Part shown: positions 1 through 5,075 of the stretch, in pieces
Position numbering within the stretch: the first letter of the stretch is position 1
How the letters are laid out: every line of letters starts with the position of its first letter
From: Aquisalimonas sp.
GTDB taxonomy: Bacteria; Pseudomonadota; Gammaproteobacteria; Nitrococcales; Aquisalimonadaceae
Reading direction: 5' to 3'
Assembly (NCBI GenBank): GCA_007133445.1
Contig: SLMR01000396.1
Span: forward strand, 1-5,075
Length of the DNA: 5,075 nt
The notes under the pieces: model-generated
The model's input: the letters and a program-made list of their open reading frames with translations, nothing else
The model's database searches: none
What the model was told of the DNA's origin: nothing
Position numbers and translations under genes: made by a program

Positions 1-1
1 G

Positions 2-304
2 ACGCTGACGGTCCTGCTCGGGTTCCTGTTCACGTCCATCCAGGCCTACGAGTATGTCTACGCCTGGCAGGATCTCAACCTGCGGATGGATACCGGGATC
101 TACGGGTCGGTGTTCTACATGCTCACCGGCTTCCACGGCGTGCACGTGATCATCGGCGCCCTGACGCTGCTGGTGATCCTGCTGCGGGTGCTCAAGGGGC
201 ACTTCACCGCCGATGATCACTTCGGCTTCGAGGCGGCGGCCTGGTACTGGCACTTCGTGGACGTGGTCTGGCTCGGCCTGTTCATCTTCGTCTACGTGAT
301 CTGA
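2..304 (+). CDS. coxC: Cytochrome c oxidase subunit III, C-terminal part (5' end outside window)
   Basis: This is the last ~100 codons of subunit III of an aa3-type heme-copper oxidase, an integral inner-membrane protein that supports proton uptake and stability of the catalytic subunit I. The reading frame is open from base 2, and the gene starts upstream of the window. Family signatures are clear: [12 protein letters not shown], then [21 protein letters not shown], then a final hydrophobic helix ending in FVYVI and a TGA stop. Three membrane segments are visible: the Leu/Phe-rich start, the stretch around [15 protein letters not shown], and the terminal [12 protein letters not shown]. The conserved [15 protein letters not shown] block is diagnostic of COX3, as opposed to the quinol oxidase homologue CyoC. 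Genes for subunits II and I and the Cox11-type assembly factor would be expected just upstream. A GC-rich hairpin follows the stop by 16 bases. Identification is secure; only the N-terminal part is missing. Confidence 0.97.
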   Translation, partial: TLTVLLGFLFTSIQAYEYVYAWQDLNLRMDTGIYGSVFYMLTGFHGVHVIIGALTLLVILLRVLKGHFTADDHFGFEAAAWYWHFVDVVWLGLFIFVYVI

Positions 305-320
305 CCCGGATCGTCCTTCC

Positions 321-346
321 ACCGGGGCGGCATCTGCCGCCCCGGT
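321..346 (+). terminator. GC-rich perfect hairpin after coxC, candidate terminator
   Basis: An 11-bp perfect inverted repeat (321-331 pairing with 336-346; left arm ACCGGGGCGGC) closes a four-base ATCT loop. It begins 16 bases after the coxC stop and 43 bases beyond the stop of the minus-strand DUF2909 gene, so it sits between two convergent genes and could serve both. There is no real T-tract on either side (TTGCATGT follows on the plus strand), so intrinsic termination may be weak. RNA 3'-end protection or attenuation is also possible. Confidence 0.5.
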
Positions 347-389
347 TGCATGTCCGTCAGGGGAACTTCCGCCGGCGCCGCGCGTCCAC

Positions 390-608
390 CTACGGCTGGA
401 ACGGGTCCCGCGGCTCGAGTGCACCGGTGGCGAACAGGGTCAGGATGATTCCGAACAGCAGGACGGAAAGCCCGATGCGCCACGTCAGGGCGCGCACCAC
501 GCGGCGGGAATTGCTGGGGTCGCGGACCAGGAAGAACGCCCCCGAGAACAGGCTGGCGACGATGGCCAGCAGGGCGAGAACGACGCCGATCTTGATTGCC
601 ACAGTCAT
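390..608 (-). CDS. DUF2909 family twin-transmembrane protein
   Basis: This is a 72-residue protein of unknown function, probably an inner-membrane protein. It has two hydrophobic helices, roughly residues 5-27 and 45-64. They are separated by a short basic loop containing VRDPSNSRRVVRALTWR, where the Arg residues suggest a cytoplasmic loop. The pattern of SLFSGAFFLVRD, then RRVVRALTWRIGLSVLLF and a short Gly-containing C-terminus matches the DUF2909 family as I know it. In Pseudomonas and relatives, members of this family sit between the subunit III gene and SURF1, which is the position here. A role in cytochrome c oxidase assembly or stability is therefore plausible but inferred only from position. 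The start at 608 gives the usual family length and N-terminus, and I see no good in-frame alternative close upstream. No strong ribosome binding site is visible. It is transcribed against coxC and divergently from SURF1. Confidence 0.85.
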   Translation of the reverse strand: MTVAIKIGVVLALLAIVASLFSGAFFLVRDPSNSRRVVRALTWRIGLSVLLFGIILTLFATGALEPRDPFQP

Positions 609-638
609 GGGTATGTACCAGGGATGGCAGGACTGGAG

Positions 639-666
639 TTGACGCGCAGGTGCCTCACGGAATCAT
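639..666 (+). promoter_or_regulatory. Possible sigma70-type promoter for the SURF1-ctaA-ctaB operon
   Basis: TTGACG at 639-644 matches the -35 consensus at 5 of 6 positions. AATCAT at 661-666 follows after a 16-base spacer and matches the -10 consensus at 4 of 6. It lies in the 125-base divergent gap between the DUF2909 gene and SURF1, the only place upstream of SURF1 where a dedicated promoter would be expected. The -10 match is weak and overlaps a small palindrome (ATCATGAT, 662-669), so the call is tentative. On the opposite strand TATGAT (690-685) is a fair -10 candidate for the DUF2909 gene, but I see no matching -35. Confidence 0.3.
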
Positions 667-724
667 GATCGCACCCTCCGTTCAATCATACGCGTTGCAG
701 TAGCGGCCGCACACCCTGGCCGTC

Positions 725-729
725 GGAGG
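725..729 (+). promoter_or_regulatory. Ribosome binding site of SURF1 gene
   Basis: GGAGG lies four bases before the ATG at 734. It is the clearest Shine-Dalgarno sequence in the oxidase assembly operon and fixes the SURF1 start. It also supports initiation of a new translation unit here. Confidence 0.75.
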
Positions 730-733
730 TTGC

Positions 734-1480
734 ATGCGCATCGCAGGGTTCCAGTTCAGGCCGAGCCTGATCCCGACGCTGGCAACGCTGGTGCTGTTCC
801 CGATCCTGATCTCGCTGGGCTTCTGGCAGTTGGACCGCGCCGACCAGCGCGAAGCCCTGCAGGAAGCCTTCGAGACCCGGGGCGAGCGCCCGCCGGTGGA
901 CTTGAACCGGGAGGCGCCGCCCGAGGGCGACACCGTCACGCGCAACGCGCGCGCCGAAGGGACCTACGATGACGGCCGTCAGATCCTGGTGGACAACCAG
1001 ACGCACCGCAGCGAGGTGGGGTACCACGTGCTCACGCCCCTGCGGCTGGAAGGGCGTGATGCGGCGCTGCTGGTCGACCGGGGCTGGGTGCCCGGCGGCG
1101 ATGACCGCCGCCGACTCCCGGACGTGGAGGTGGACGGCGATCTCCGGACCGTGGCCGGGCACGTGGACAAGGGGCCGCCCACCGGCCTCCGGCTGGGCGG
1201 GATGGCCGACGGCGAGACCGGCTGGCCGCTGCGGGTGCAGTACCTGGACTTCGCCGAGCTGGAAGAGCGGCTCGGCTATCCACTGCTTCCCGTGGTGCTG
1301 CGCCTGGACCCGGACGCACCTGACGGCTTCGTTCGGGACTGGGGGCCCGCCTACCCCGCGGGCTACGGGCCGGAGCGCAACTATGGCTACGCGGTCCAGT
1401 GGTTCGCACTGGCGGCCGCACTGCTGATCATTTACCTGACTGTGAACACGCGACGAGTTCGTACCGATGCCACCCGTTGA
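734..1480 (+). CDS. SURF1 family cytochrome c oxidase assembly protein
   Basis: SURF1 (Shy1) proteins assist assembly of cytochrome c oxidase in the inner membrane. Bacterial members bind heme A and help supply it to subunit I. The 248-residue product has the family architecture: a membrane helix near residues 12-30 ending in LGFWQLDRA, a large periplasmic domain, and a second helix near 221-237. Recognisable motifs are LVDNQTHRSEVGYHVLTPL (85-103), LLVDRGWVP (112-120) and YGYAVQWFALA (217-227). The periplasmic domain is strongly acidic. The residue just before the last motif is Asn216 (ERNYGYAVQWF), where I expect the family's conserved His, proposed as a heme ligand in bacterial homologues; this is reported as a finding. 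The start is set by GGAGG four bases upstream. The stop overlaps the next gene by 14 bases, which indicates translational coupling. Confidence 0.95.
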   Translation: MRIAGFQFRPSLIPTLATLVLFPILISLGFWQLDRADQREALQEAFETRGERPPVDLNREAPPEGDTVTRNARAEGTYDDGRQILVDNQTHRSEVGYHVLTPLRLEGRDAALLVDRGWVPGGDDRRRLPDVEVDGDLRTVAGHVDKGPPTGLRLGGMADGETGWPLRVQYLDFAELEERLGYPLLPVVLRLDPDAPDGFVRDWGPAYPAGYGPERNYGYAVQWFALAAALLIIYLTVNTRRVRTDATR

Positions 1481-2090
1481 TGCCCGTACCCGCCGGGGCC
1501 GCCGCCAGTTGCTGCTGGTCCTGGCCGTTTTCTTCGTGCCGGCGGCGATCGCCTGGACCCTGTTCTTCTCAGGCTGGCGGCCGCCCGCGACCTCCAATCA
1601 CGGTGAACTGCTGGACCCGCCCACGCGCCTGGAAGTCCCGACCATGGAGCGCCTGGCAGGGCCGGATGACGACAACGGCGCACCCACGCTACGGGGCAAA
1701 TGGACCATGCTGATGACCCTGGAGGGCGACTGCGACGCGGATTGCGAGACGCGCCTCCGCGAGACCCGCCAGGTCCGCCGTGCCCTGGCGCAGAACGCCG
1801 ACCGTGCGCAGCGCATCCTGGTCCTGGAAGCGGGGGCGGCACCGCCGGACGACGGGGTGCTGGACCGCCACCGTGATCTCCATGTGGTGACCACCGAGAG
1901 CCTGGAGTGGGCACGGGCGCCCGAGACCGACGCACCGGTGGCGCTCAGCCTGGTGGACTCCCGTGGCTACCAGATGATGCATTACCGCGAGCCCTTCGAG
2001 CCCGCCGGCATGCTCGAGGATCTGCGCCACCTGCTGCGGGTCTCCAATATCGACATCGAACGCCTCGACGGCCTTTCCGACCGGGATTGA
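1467..2090 (+). CDS. Membrane-anchored Sco-like thioredoxin-fold protein, probable oxidase assembly factor
   Basis: This 207-residue protein has one N-terminal membrane anchor (about residues 14-34, preceded by a run of Arg) and a probable periplasmic thioredoxin-like domain. The sequence from LRGKWTMLMTLEGDCDADC (75-93) through the helix RQVRRALAQNADRAQRILVLEA, then LSLVDSRGYQM and a C-terminal helix (MLEDLRHLLR), follows the order of strands and helices in SCO1/SenC copper chaperones. Cys89 and Cys93 form the CxxxC pair. The His that Sco proteins carry just before the LVDxxG strand is not visible; Asp155-Ala156 occupy that place, and the only nearby His is His172. In Pseudomonas-type cox loci an uncharacterised gene sits at this position between SURF1 and ctaA. 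A thiol-redox or copper-related role in CuA or CuB assembly is inferred. The start has no strong ribosome binding site and lies inside the SURF1 gene, so coupling is likely. Confidence 0.8.
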   Translation: MPPVDARTRRGRRQLLLVLAVFFVPAAIAWTLFFSGWRPPATSNHGELLDPPTRLEVPTMERLAGPDDDNGAPTLRGKWTMLMTLEGDCDADCETRLRETRQVRRALAQNADRAQRILVLEAGAAPPDDGVLDRHRDLHVVTTESLEWARAPETDAPVALSLVDSRGYQMMHYREPFEPAGMLEDLRHLLRVSNIDIERLDGLSDRD

Positions 2091-2095
2091 CGATC

Positions 2096-3133
2096 ATGGG
2101 TAACAAGCCTTTCTTCCGCCTGTGCATGACCGCCTCCGTGCTGACGCTGATCGTCGTGCTCCTGGGTGCCTGGGTGCGCCTCGAGGACGCCGGCCTCGGC
2201 TGTCCGGACTGGCCCGGCTGTTACGGCATGCTGCTGGGTGTCCCGGAGACCGAGGAGGCCATCGAGGCGGCCAACCTGGCCTACCCGGAGCGGCCGGTGC
2301 ACGTGGGCAAGGCCTGGAAGGAGATGATCCACCGCTACGTGGCGGGCGTGCTGGGCCTGCTGGTGTTCGCAATCACCATCTACGCCGTTCGCAAGCGTCA
2401 CACCCCCGGTCAGCCGGTGGGCCTGCCCGTGTTCCTTTCGCTGCTGATTATCGCCCAGTCCATCCTCGGCATGTGGACGGTGACATGGCAGCTCAAGCCG
2501 CTCATCGTCACGCTGCACCTGCTCGGCGGATTCTCCACCCTGGCGCTACTCTGGTGGCTGAGCCTGCGCGCCGGCGTGATCCACCGACCTCCGATCCAGG
2601 ATCCGGGGCAGCGATTGCGTCCGGCGGTACTCGCCATCATGGCCGTGGTGCTGGCACAGGTGCTGCTCGGCGGCTGGGTGAGTACCAACTACGCTGCGCT
2701 CGCCTGCACCGACTTCCCGCGTTGTGGCGGTGAGTGGATTCCCGAAGCCGAGTACTCGGAGGCTTTCGTGCTCTGGAAGGGCCTGGGCGTGGACTACGAA
2801 TTCGGCGTGCTGGATCACCCGGCCCGGGTCGCCATCCAGTTCGTCCACCGCATCGGCGCGGTGGTGACCGCCGTCGCAGTCCTGGGCCTGGCGCTGGCCG
2901 TGTGGCTGCGCACCCGCTCGGCGGTGGTGCGTGGGTACGCGGTCGCCATGGTCGTGCTGCTGGTGGTGCAGTGGATTCTGGGGATCACCAACGTGCTGGC
3001 GGGGCTGCCGCTGTCCGTGGCGGTCGCGCACAACGGCGGCGCCGCTCTGTTACTGTTGAGCGTGGTCGGTCTTTACCATACCCTTCGGCCACTGCCCGCC
3101 GGCCCGACGGCGGCGCACCTAATGGGCGACTGA
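2096..3133 (+). CDS. ctaA: Heme A synthase (COX15/CtaA)
   Basis: CtaA converts heme O to heme A by oxidising the C8 methyl group to a formyl group, the last step of heme A synthesis for aa3 oxidase. The 345-residue product has about eight membrane helices in two pseudo-symmetric four-helix halves. The heme-ligating histidines are all present: His79 ([10 protein letters not shown]), His141 (TLHLLGG), His251 (QFVHRIGA) and His312 (AVAHNGG). Glu76, three residues before His79, matches the catalytically important Glu of this family. Two cysteine pairs lie in the extracytoplasmic loops, Cys36/Cys42 (CPDWPGC) and Cys204/Cys210 (CTDFPRC). The ATG at 2096 is five bases after the preceding stop and gives the normal N-terminus; the frame stays open further upstream, but that extension is out-of-frame sequence of the previous gene. 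The ribosome binding site is weak (GGGA at 2083-2086), so coupled translation is likely. ctaB follows four bases after the stop. Confidence 0.97.
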   Translation: MGNKPFFRLCMTASVLTLIVVLLGAWVRLEDAGLGCPDWPGCYGMLLGVPETEEAIEAANLAYPERPVHVGKAWKEMIHRYVAGVLGLLVFAITIYAVRKRHTPGQPVGLPVFLSLLIIAQSILGMWTVTWQLKPLIVTLHLLGGFSTLALLWWLSLRAGVIHRPPIQDPGQRLRPAVLAIMAVVLAQVLLGGWVSTNYAALACTDFPRCGGEWIPEAEYSEAFVLWKGLGVDYEFGVLDHPARVAIQFVHRIGAVVTAVAVLGLALAVWLRTRSAVVRGYAVAMVVLLVVQWILGITNVLAGLPLSVAVAHNGGAALLLLSVVGLYHTLRPLPAGPTAAHLMGD

Positions 3134-3137
3134 CGGG

Positions 3138-4070
3138 ATGAAGGCCATGACAGCCTCGGGGCGCGACACCATGGCGCAGGGCAGCTACCGCTGGGAAGAC
3201 TACTACGAGCTGTGCAAGCCCAAGGTGGTGGCACTGCTGGTCTTCACCGCGCTGGTGGGCATGGTGCTGGCCGCGCCACCGGCGGAGGTGCCCTGGAACG
3301 CGCTGATCTTCGGCAGCCTCGGGATCGCCCTCAGTGCCGCCTCGGCCGCCGCCATCAACCAGATCGTCGACGAGAAGGCCGACGCCGCGATGGCGCGAAC
3401 CAGAGGGCGTCCGTTGCCCACCGGGGCGCTGCCCGCCGGCCGCGCAATGGTCTTTGCCGCCGCCATCGGGCTGCTGGGGCTCGGGATTCTCTACGTCCTG
3501 GTGAACCCGCTGACGGCATTGCTCACGTTCCTGTCGTTGATGGGGTACGCGTTCGTCTACACCCTGTTCCTCAAGCGCGCGACGCCGCAAAACATTGTCA
3601 TCGGCGGTGCCGCCGGCGCCGCGCCGCCGGTGCTTGGCTGGGCGGCGGTCACCGGTACCATCCACCCCCACGCGCTGCTGCTGTTCCTGATCATCTTCAT
3701 CTGGACGCCGCCCCATTTCTGGGCCCTGGCCATCCATCGCCGCGATGACTACGCCAAGGTGGACATCCCCATGCTGCCGGTGACCCACGGGGTGCGGTTT
3801 ACCGAGGTGCAGATCCTGCTCTACACCCTGTTGCTGGTGGCGGCGAGCCTGCTGCCGTTTGCCATGCGCATGAGCGGGATGCTGTACCTGGTGGGCGTGC
3901 TGATCCTCAATGCCGGCTTCCTCTACTACGCCCTGGCGCTGCGCTACTCCAGCGACGAGCGTCTGCCCATGCGTGCGTTCAGCTACTCCATCACCTACCT
4001 CATGGGGCTGTTCGGCCTGCTGCTGCTGGACCATTACCTGCCCCTGGTGGACGGCCTGCTTCCGGGCTAG
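3138..4070 (+). CDS. ctaB: Heme O synthase (protoheme IX farnesyltransferase, CtaB/CyoE)
   Basis: This UbiA-type membrane prenyltransferase transfers a farnesyl group from farnesyl diphosphate to heme B, giving heme O, the substrate of the CtaA enzyme encoded just upstream. The 310-residue length is typical, with about nine membrane helices. The first Asp-rich motif is [20 protein letters not shown] (74-93), with Asn74, Asp78, Asp82, Arg87 and Arg91 in the expected spacing. The second conserved block is [15 protein letters not shown] (201-215). [11 protein letters not shown] (189-199) is another family signature. The start is uncertain: ATGs at 3138, 3147 and 3171 are all in frame and the conserved part begins near [14 protein letters not shown] keep 3138 because it is four bases after the ctaA stop, but no clear ribosome binding site decides it. 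I use ctaB, not cyoE, because of linkage to cox genes and ctaA. Confidence 0.97.
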   Translation: MKAMTASGRDTMAQGSYRWEDYYELCKPKVVALLVFTALVGMVLAAPPAEVPWNALIFGSLGIALSAASAAAINQIVDEKADAAMARTRGRPLPTGALPAGRAMVFAAAIGLLGLGILYVLVNPLTALLTFLSLMGYAFVYTLFLKRATPQNIVIGGAAGAAPPVLGWAAVTGTIHPHALLLFLIIFIWTPPHFWALAIHRRDDYAKVDIPMLPVTHGVRFTEVQILLYTLLLVAASLLPFAMRMSGMLYLVGVLILNAGFLYYALALRYSSDERLPMRAFSYSITYLMGLFGLLLLDHYLPLVDGLLPG

Positions 4071-4099
4071 TTCGGCCACTCCGTACCCACCCCCTGCCG

Positions 4100-4124
4100 T
4101 TGCCACCCCGTTGGTGACTACAAT
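4100..4124 (+). promoter_or_regulatory. Possible promoter for the PEBP gene in the 129-base gap
   Basis: TACAAT at 4119-4124 matches the -10 consensus at 5 of 6 positions and lies 75 bases before the start of the PEBP gene. The nearest -35-like element, TTGCCA at 4100-4105 (5 of 6), is only 13 bases away, which is too short for a standard sigma70 promoter. The gap after ctaB and the strong ribosome binding site of the next gene suggest a separate promoter here, but these elements are only suggestive. I see no convincing terminator after ctaB. Confidence 0.25.
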
Positions 4125-4187
4125 GTGGAGCAGGCACCCTGCGCCGGCAAGCCGTCGCGGCGCCGGTAACGGCTGACAACCGCAGCG

Positions 4188-4196
4188 AAGGGGGAG
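4188..4196 (+). promoter_or_regulatory. Ribosome binding site of PEBP gene
   Basis: The purine run AAGGGGGAG ends three bases before the ATG at 4200. It is a strong Shine-Dalgarno-like site, unlike the weak sites inside the heme A operon. It fixes the start and suggests independent translation. Confidence 0.65.
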
Positions 4197-4199
4197 ATC

Positions 4200-4829
4200 A
4201 TGAAGCTCACCAGCAAGAGCCTCTCCGATGGCAGTCCGGTCCCCGAGCGCAACGCCTTCGGTATACCCGACCCGCAGACGCGCATGCGCTTCGGCGAGAA
4301 CCTCAGTCCCCATCTCGCCTGGTCGGGCGTGCCGGATGGCACCCCATCGCTGGTTCTGCTTTGCCACGATCCGGACGTGCCCAGTGAGGCGGACGACGTC
4401 AACAGGGCCGACCGCGACGTGCCGGCGGATCTCGCCCGCGTCGATTTCTTCCACTGGGTTCTGGTGGACATTCCACCGGACTGGACGGAACTCGAGGAGG
4501 GCGCCTTTTCCCGCGGCGTAACGCCCAAGGGCAAGAGCGGCCCGGACGCGCCCCACGGGCTGCGGCATGGATTGAACGACTTTACCGGCTTCCTGGCCGG
4601 TGATCCGGACATGGCCGGCGAGTACTACGGTTACGACGGCCCGTGTCCGCCATGGAACGACCCGCTGCGCCACCACTACGTGTTCACGCTCTATGCCACG
4701 GACATGGCCCGCTGCCCGGTGGGGGGCGCGTTCACCGGACAGGACGTGCGCCAGGTACTGCAGGGGCACGTTCTCGACCGGGCAGGGCTCACGACCACCT
4801 ACAGTCTGAACCCGGCGCTGTTCGAGTAG
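4200..4829 (+). CDS. YbhB/YbcL-type phosphatidylethanolamine-binding (PEBP) family protein
   Basis: This 209-residue protein belongs to the bacterial PEBP (Raf kinase inhibitor-like) family, whose physiological role in bacteria is poorly known. The ligand-pocket motifs are present: NLSPHLAW (34-41), the DPD motif (57-59), FFHWVLVDIP with His85 (83-92), GPCPP (147-151) and HHYVFTLYA (158-166). No signal peptide is visible, so it is probably cytoplasmic. It is longer than the ~160-residue E. coli YbhB type. Extra residues lie between the DPD motif and the FHWVL strand (about 62-81, acidic) and in the region 112-146 before GPCPP. I believe longer members of this kind are known in Proteobacteria, so the length alone does not imply a fusion. 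Nothing in the sequence ties it to oxidase assembly; it is separated from ctaB by 129 bases and has its own ribosome binding site. Confidence 0.92.
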   Translation: MKLTSKSLSDGSPVPERNAFGIPDPQTRMRFGENLSPHLAWSGVPDGTPSLVLLCHDPDVPSEADDVNRADRDVPADLARVDFFHWVLVDIPPDWTELEEGAFSRGVTPKGKSGPDAPHGLRHGLNDFTGFLAGDPDMAGEYYGYDGPCPPWNDPLRHHYVFTLYATDMARCPVGGAFTGQDVRQVLQGHVLDRAGLTTTYSLNPALFE

Positions 4830-4835
4830 CGCCGG
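4812..4835. terminator. Hairpin over the convergent gene ends, candidate bidirectional terminator
   Basis: CCGGCGCT (4812-4819) pairs perfectly with AGCGCCGG (4828-4835) around an eight-base loop. The stem covers the stop codon of the PEBP gene and ends five bases before the end of the convergent OmpA-family gene. No T-tract follows on either strand, so it is a weak candidate for intrinsic termination, although its position between two converging genes is suitable. Confidence 0.35.
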
Positions 4836-4839
4836 CGGG

Positions 4840-5075
4840 TCAGTCCTCGGTGATGGGCACCAGCGTCAACTCCACCCGGCGGTTGGCCTGACGGCCCTCC
4901 TCGGTGTCATTGTCGGCAATCGGGTGCTCCTCACCGAAACCGGCGGTGGCCACTCGCTCGTCGGTGATGCCTTCGCTGCGCAGGTAGCGACCCACGGATT
5001 CGGCCCGGCGCTCCGACAAGCCCTGGTTGTAACCTGGGTCACCGATGCTGTCGGTGTGTCCCGCCACCTCGATCA
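4840..5075 (-). CDS. OmpA-family peptidoglycan-binding domain protein, C-terminal part (5' end outside window)
   Basis: This is the C-terminal ~78 codons of a protein ending in an OmpA-like domain, which binds meso-diaminopimelate in peptidoglycan and anchors an envelope protein to the cell wall. The frame is open to the window edge and starts with IEVAGHTDS, so the beginning of the gene lies beyond it. Motifs in order are GHTDSIG, YNQGLSERRAESVGRYL, a GFGEEHPIADN segment and GRQANRRVELTLVP. The Asp of GHTD and the first Arg of LSERRA are the residues expected to contact diaminopimelate. The tail after the domain is short and acidic (ITED), so the domain is C-terminal. The N-terminal part could be an outer-membrane barrel, a lipoprotein anchor (Pal/YiaD type) or a MotB-like helix; the visible part cannot decide. 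It converges on the PEBP gene with a 10-base gap. Confidence 0.93.
   Translation of the reverse strand, partial: IEVAGHTDSIGDPGYNQGLSERRAESVGRYLRSEGITDERVATAGFGEEHPIADNDTEEGRQANRRVELTLVPITED

Noticed and set aside
658..679. A tiny leader peptide on the minus strand (GGAGGG followed by ATG and a stop after three codons)
   Set aside because: The Shine-Dalgarno-like spacing is good, but a three-codon frame with no attenuator-like structures is most likely chance.
686..1597. A 303-codon open frame on the minus strand opposite SURF1
   Set aside because: It has a low-complexity composition typical of shadow frames, has no motif, and is fully explained by the SURF1 gene on the other strand.
1907..2095. 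A possible 63-residue N-terminal extension of CtaA
   Set aside because: The extension is an out-of-frame reading of the Sco-like gene (Arg/Gly/Pro-rich), while the ATG at 2096 gives the normal CtaA N-terminus.
4130..4166. Short inverted repeats in the gap before the PEBP gene (GCAGG/CCTGC and CCGGC/GCCGG)
   Set aside because: The stems are only five base pairs and such repeats are expected by chance in GC-rich sequence; there is no T-tract or other supporting element.
2985..4769. A 594-codon open frame on the minus strand opposite ctaA, ctaB and the PEBP gene
   Set aside because: The translation is rich in His, Gln, Arg and Gly with no recognisable domain, and it lies opposite three well-identified genes. 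Long antisense frames are common in GC-rich coding DNA.
1..5075. CRISPR arrays, tRNA or rRNA genes, insertion sequences, attachment sites
   Set aside because: Reading through the window showed no regularly spaced repeats, no RNA gene signatures, no transposase or integrase motifs, and no composition shift between genes.

Overview
The window is GC-rich, with uniformly GC-ending codons. It reads as ordinary chromosomal DNA from a gammaproteobacterium that makes an aa3-type cytochrome c oxidase. The gene order (coxC, an opposite-strand DUF2909 gene, SURF1, a small membrane-anchored Sco-like protein, ctaA, ctaB) matches, from memory, the cox locus of Pseudomonas and related Gammaproteobacteria. 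Many soluble stretches are rich in Asp and Glu (SURF1, the Sco-like protein, the PEBP protein). That would fit a mildly halophilic lineage such as Ectothiorhodospiraceae or relatives, but this is inference and not a taxonomic call.

Layout: positions 1-304 hold the 3' end of coxC (oxidase subunit III), followed by a strong GC-rich hairpin at 321-346. A small two-helix membrane protein (DUF2909 family) lies on the minus strand at 390-608. A short divergent intergenic region (609-733) then precedes a tightly packed plus-strand operon. This operon contains SURF1 (734-1480), a Sco-like thioredoxin-fold protein overlapping it by 14 bases (1467-2090), heme A synthase ctaA (2096-3133) and heme O synthase ctaB (3138-4070). 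After a 129-base gap comes a YbhB/YbcL-type PEBP protein (4200-4829) with its own strong ribosome binding site. The C-terminal part of an OmpA-family peptidoglycan-binding protein (4840-5075) runs towards it from the minus strand, only 10 bases away.

How the genes work together: CtaB adds a farnesyl group to heme B to make heme O, CtaA oxidises heme O to heme A, SURF1 helps deliver heme A to oxidase subunit I, and subunit III is part of the finished enzyme. The Sco-like protein has the CxxxC pair of copper or thiol-redox chaperones. It may act in copper-site assembly, but it appears to lack the Sco histidine. The PEBP and OmpA genes look like unrelated neighbours.

I do not see a clearly new biological system. 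The points most worth a second look are the Sco-like protein without the copper-ligand histidine, the apparent His-to-Asn change in SURF1 before its second membrane helix, and the lack of a canonical SCO1/senC gene directly after ctaB.
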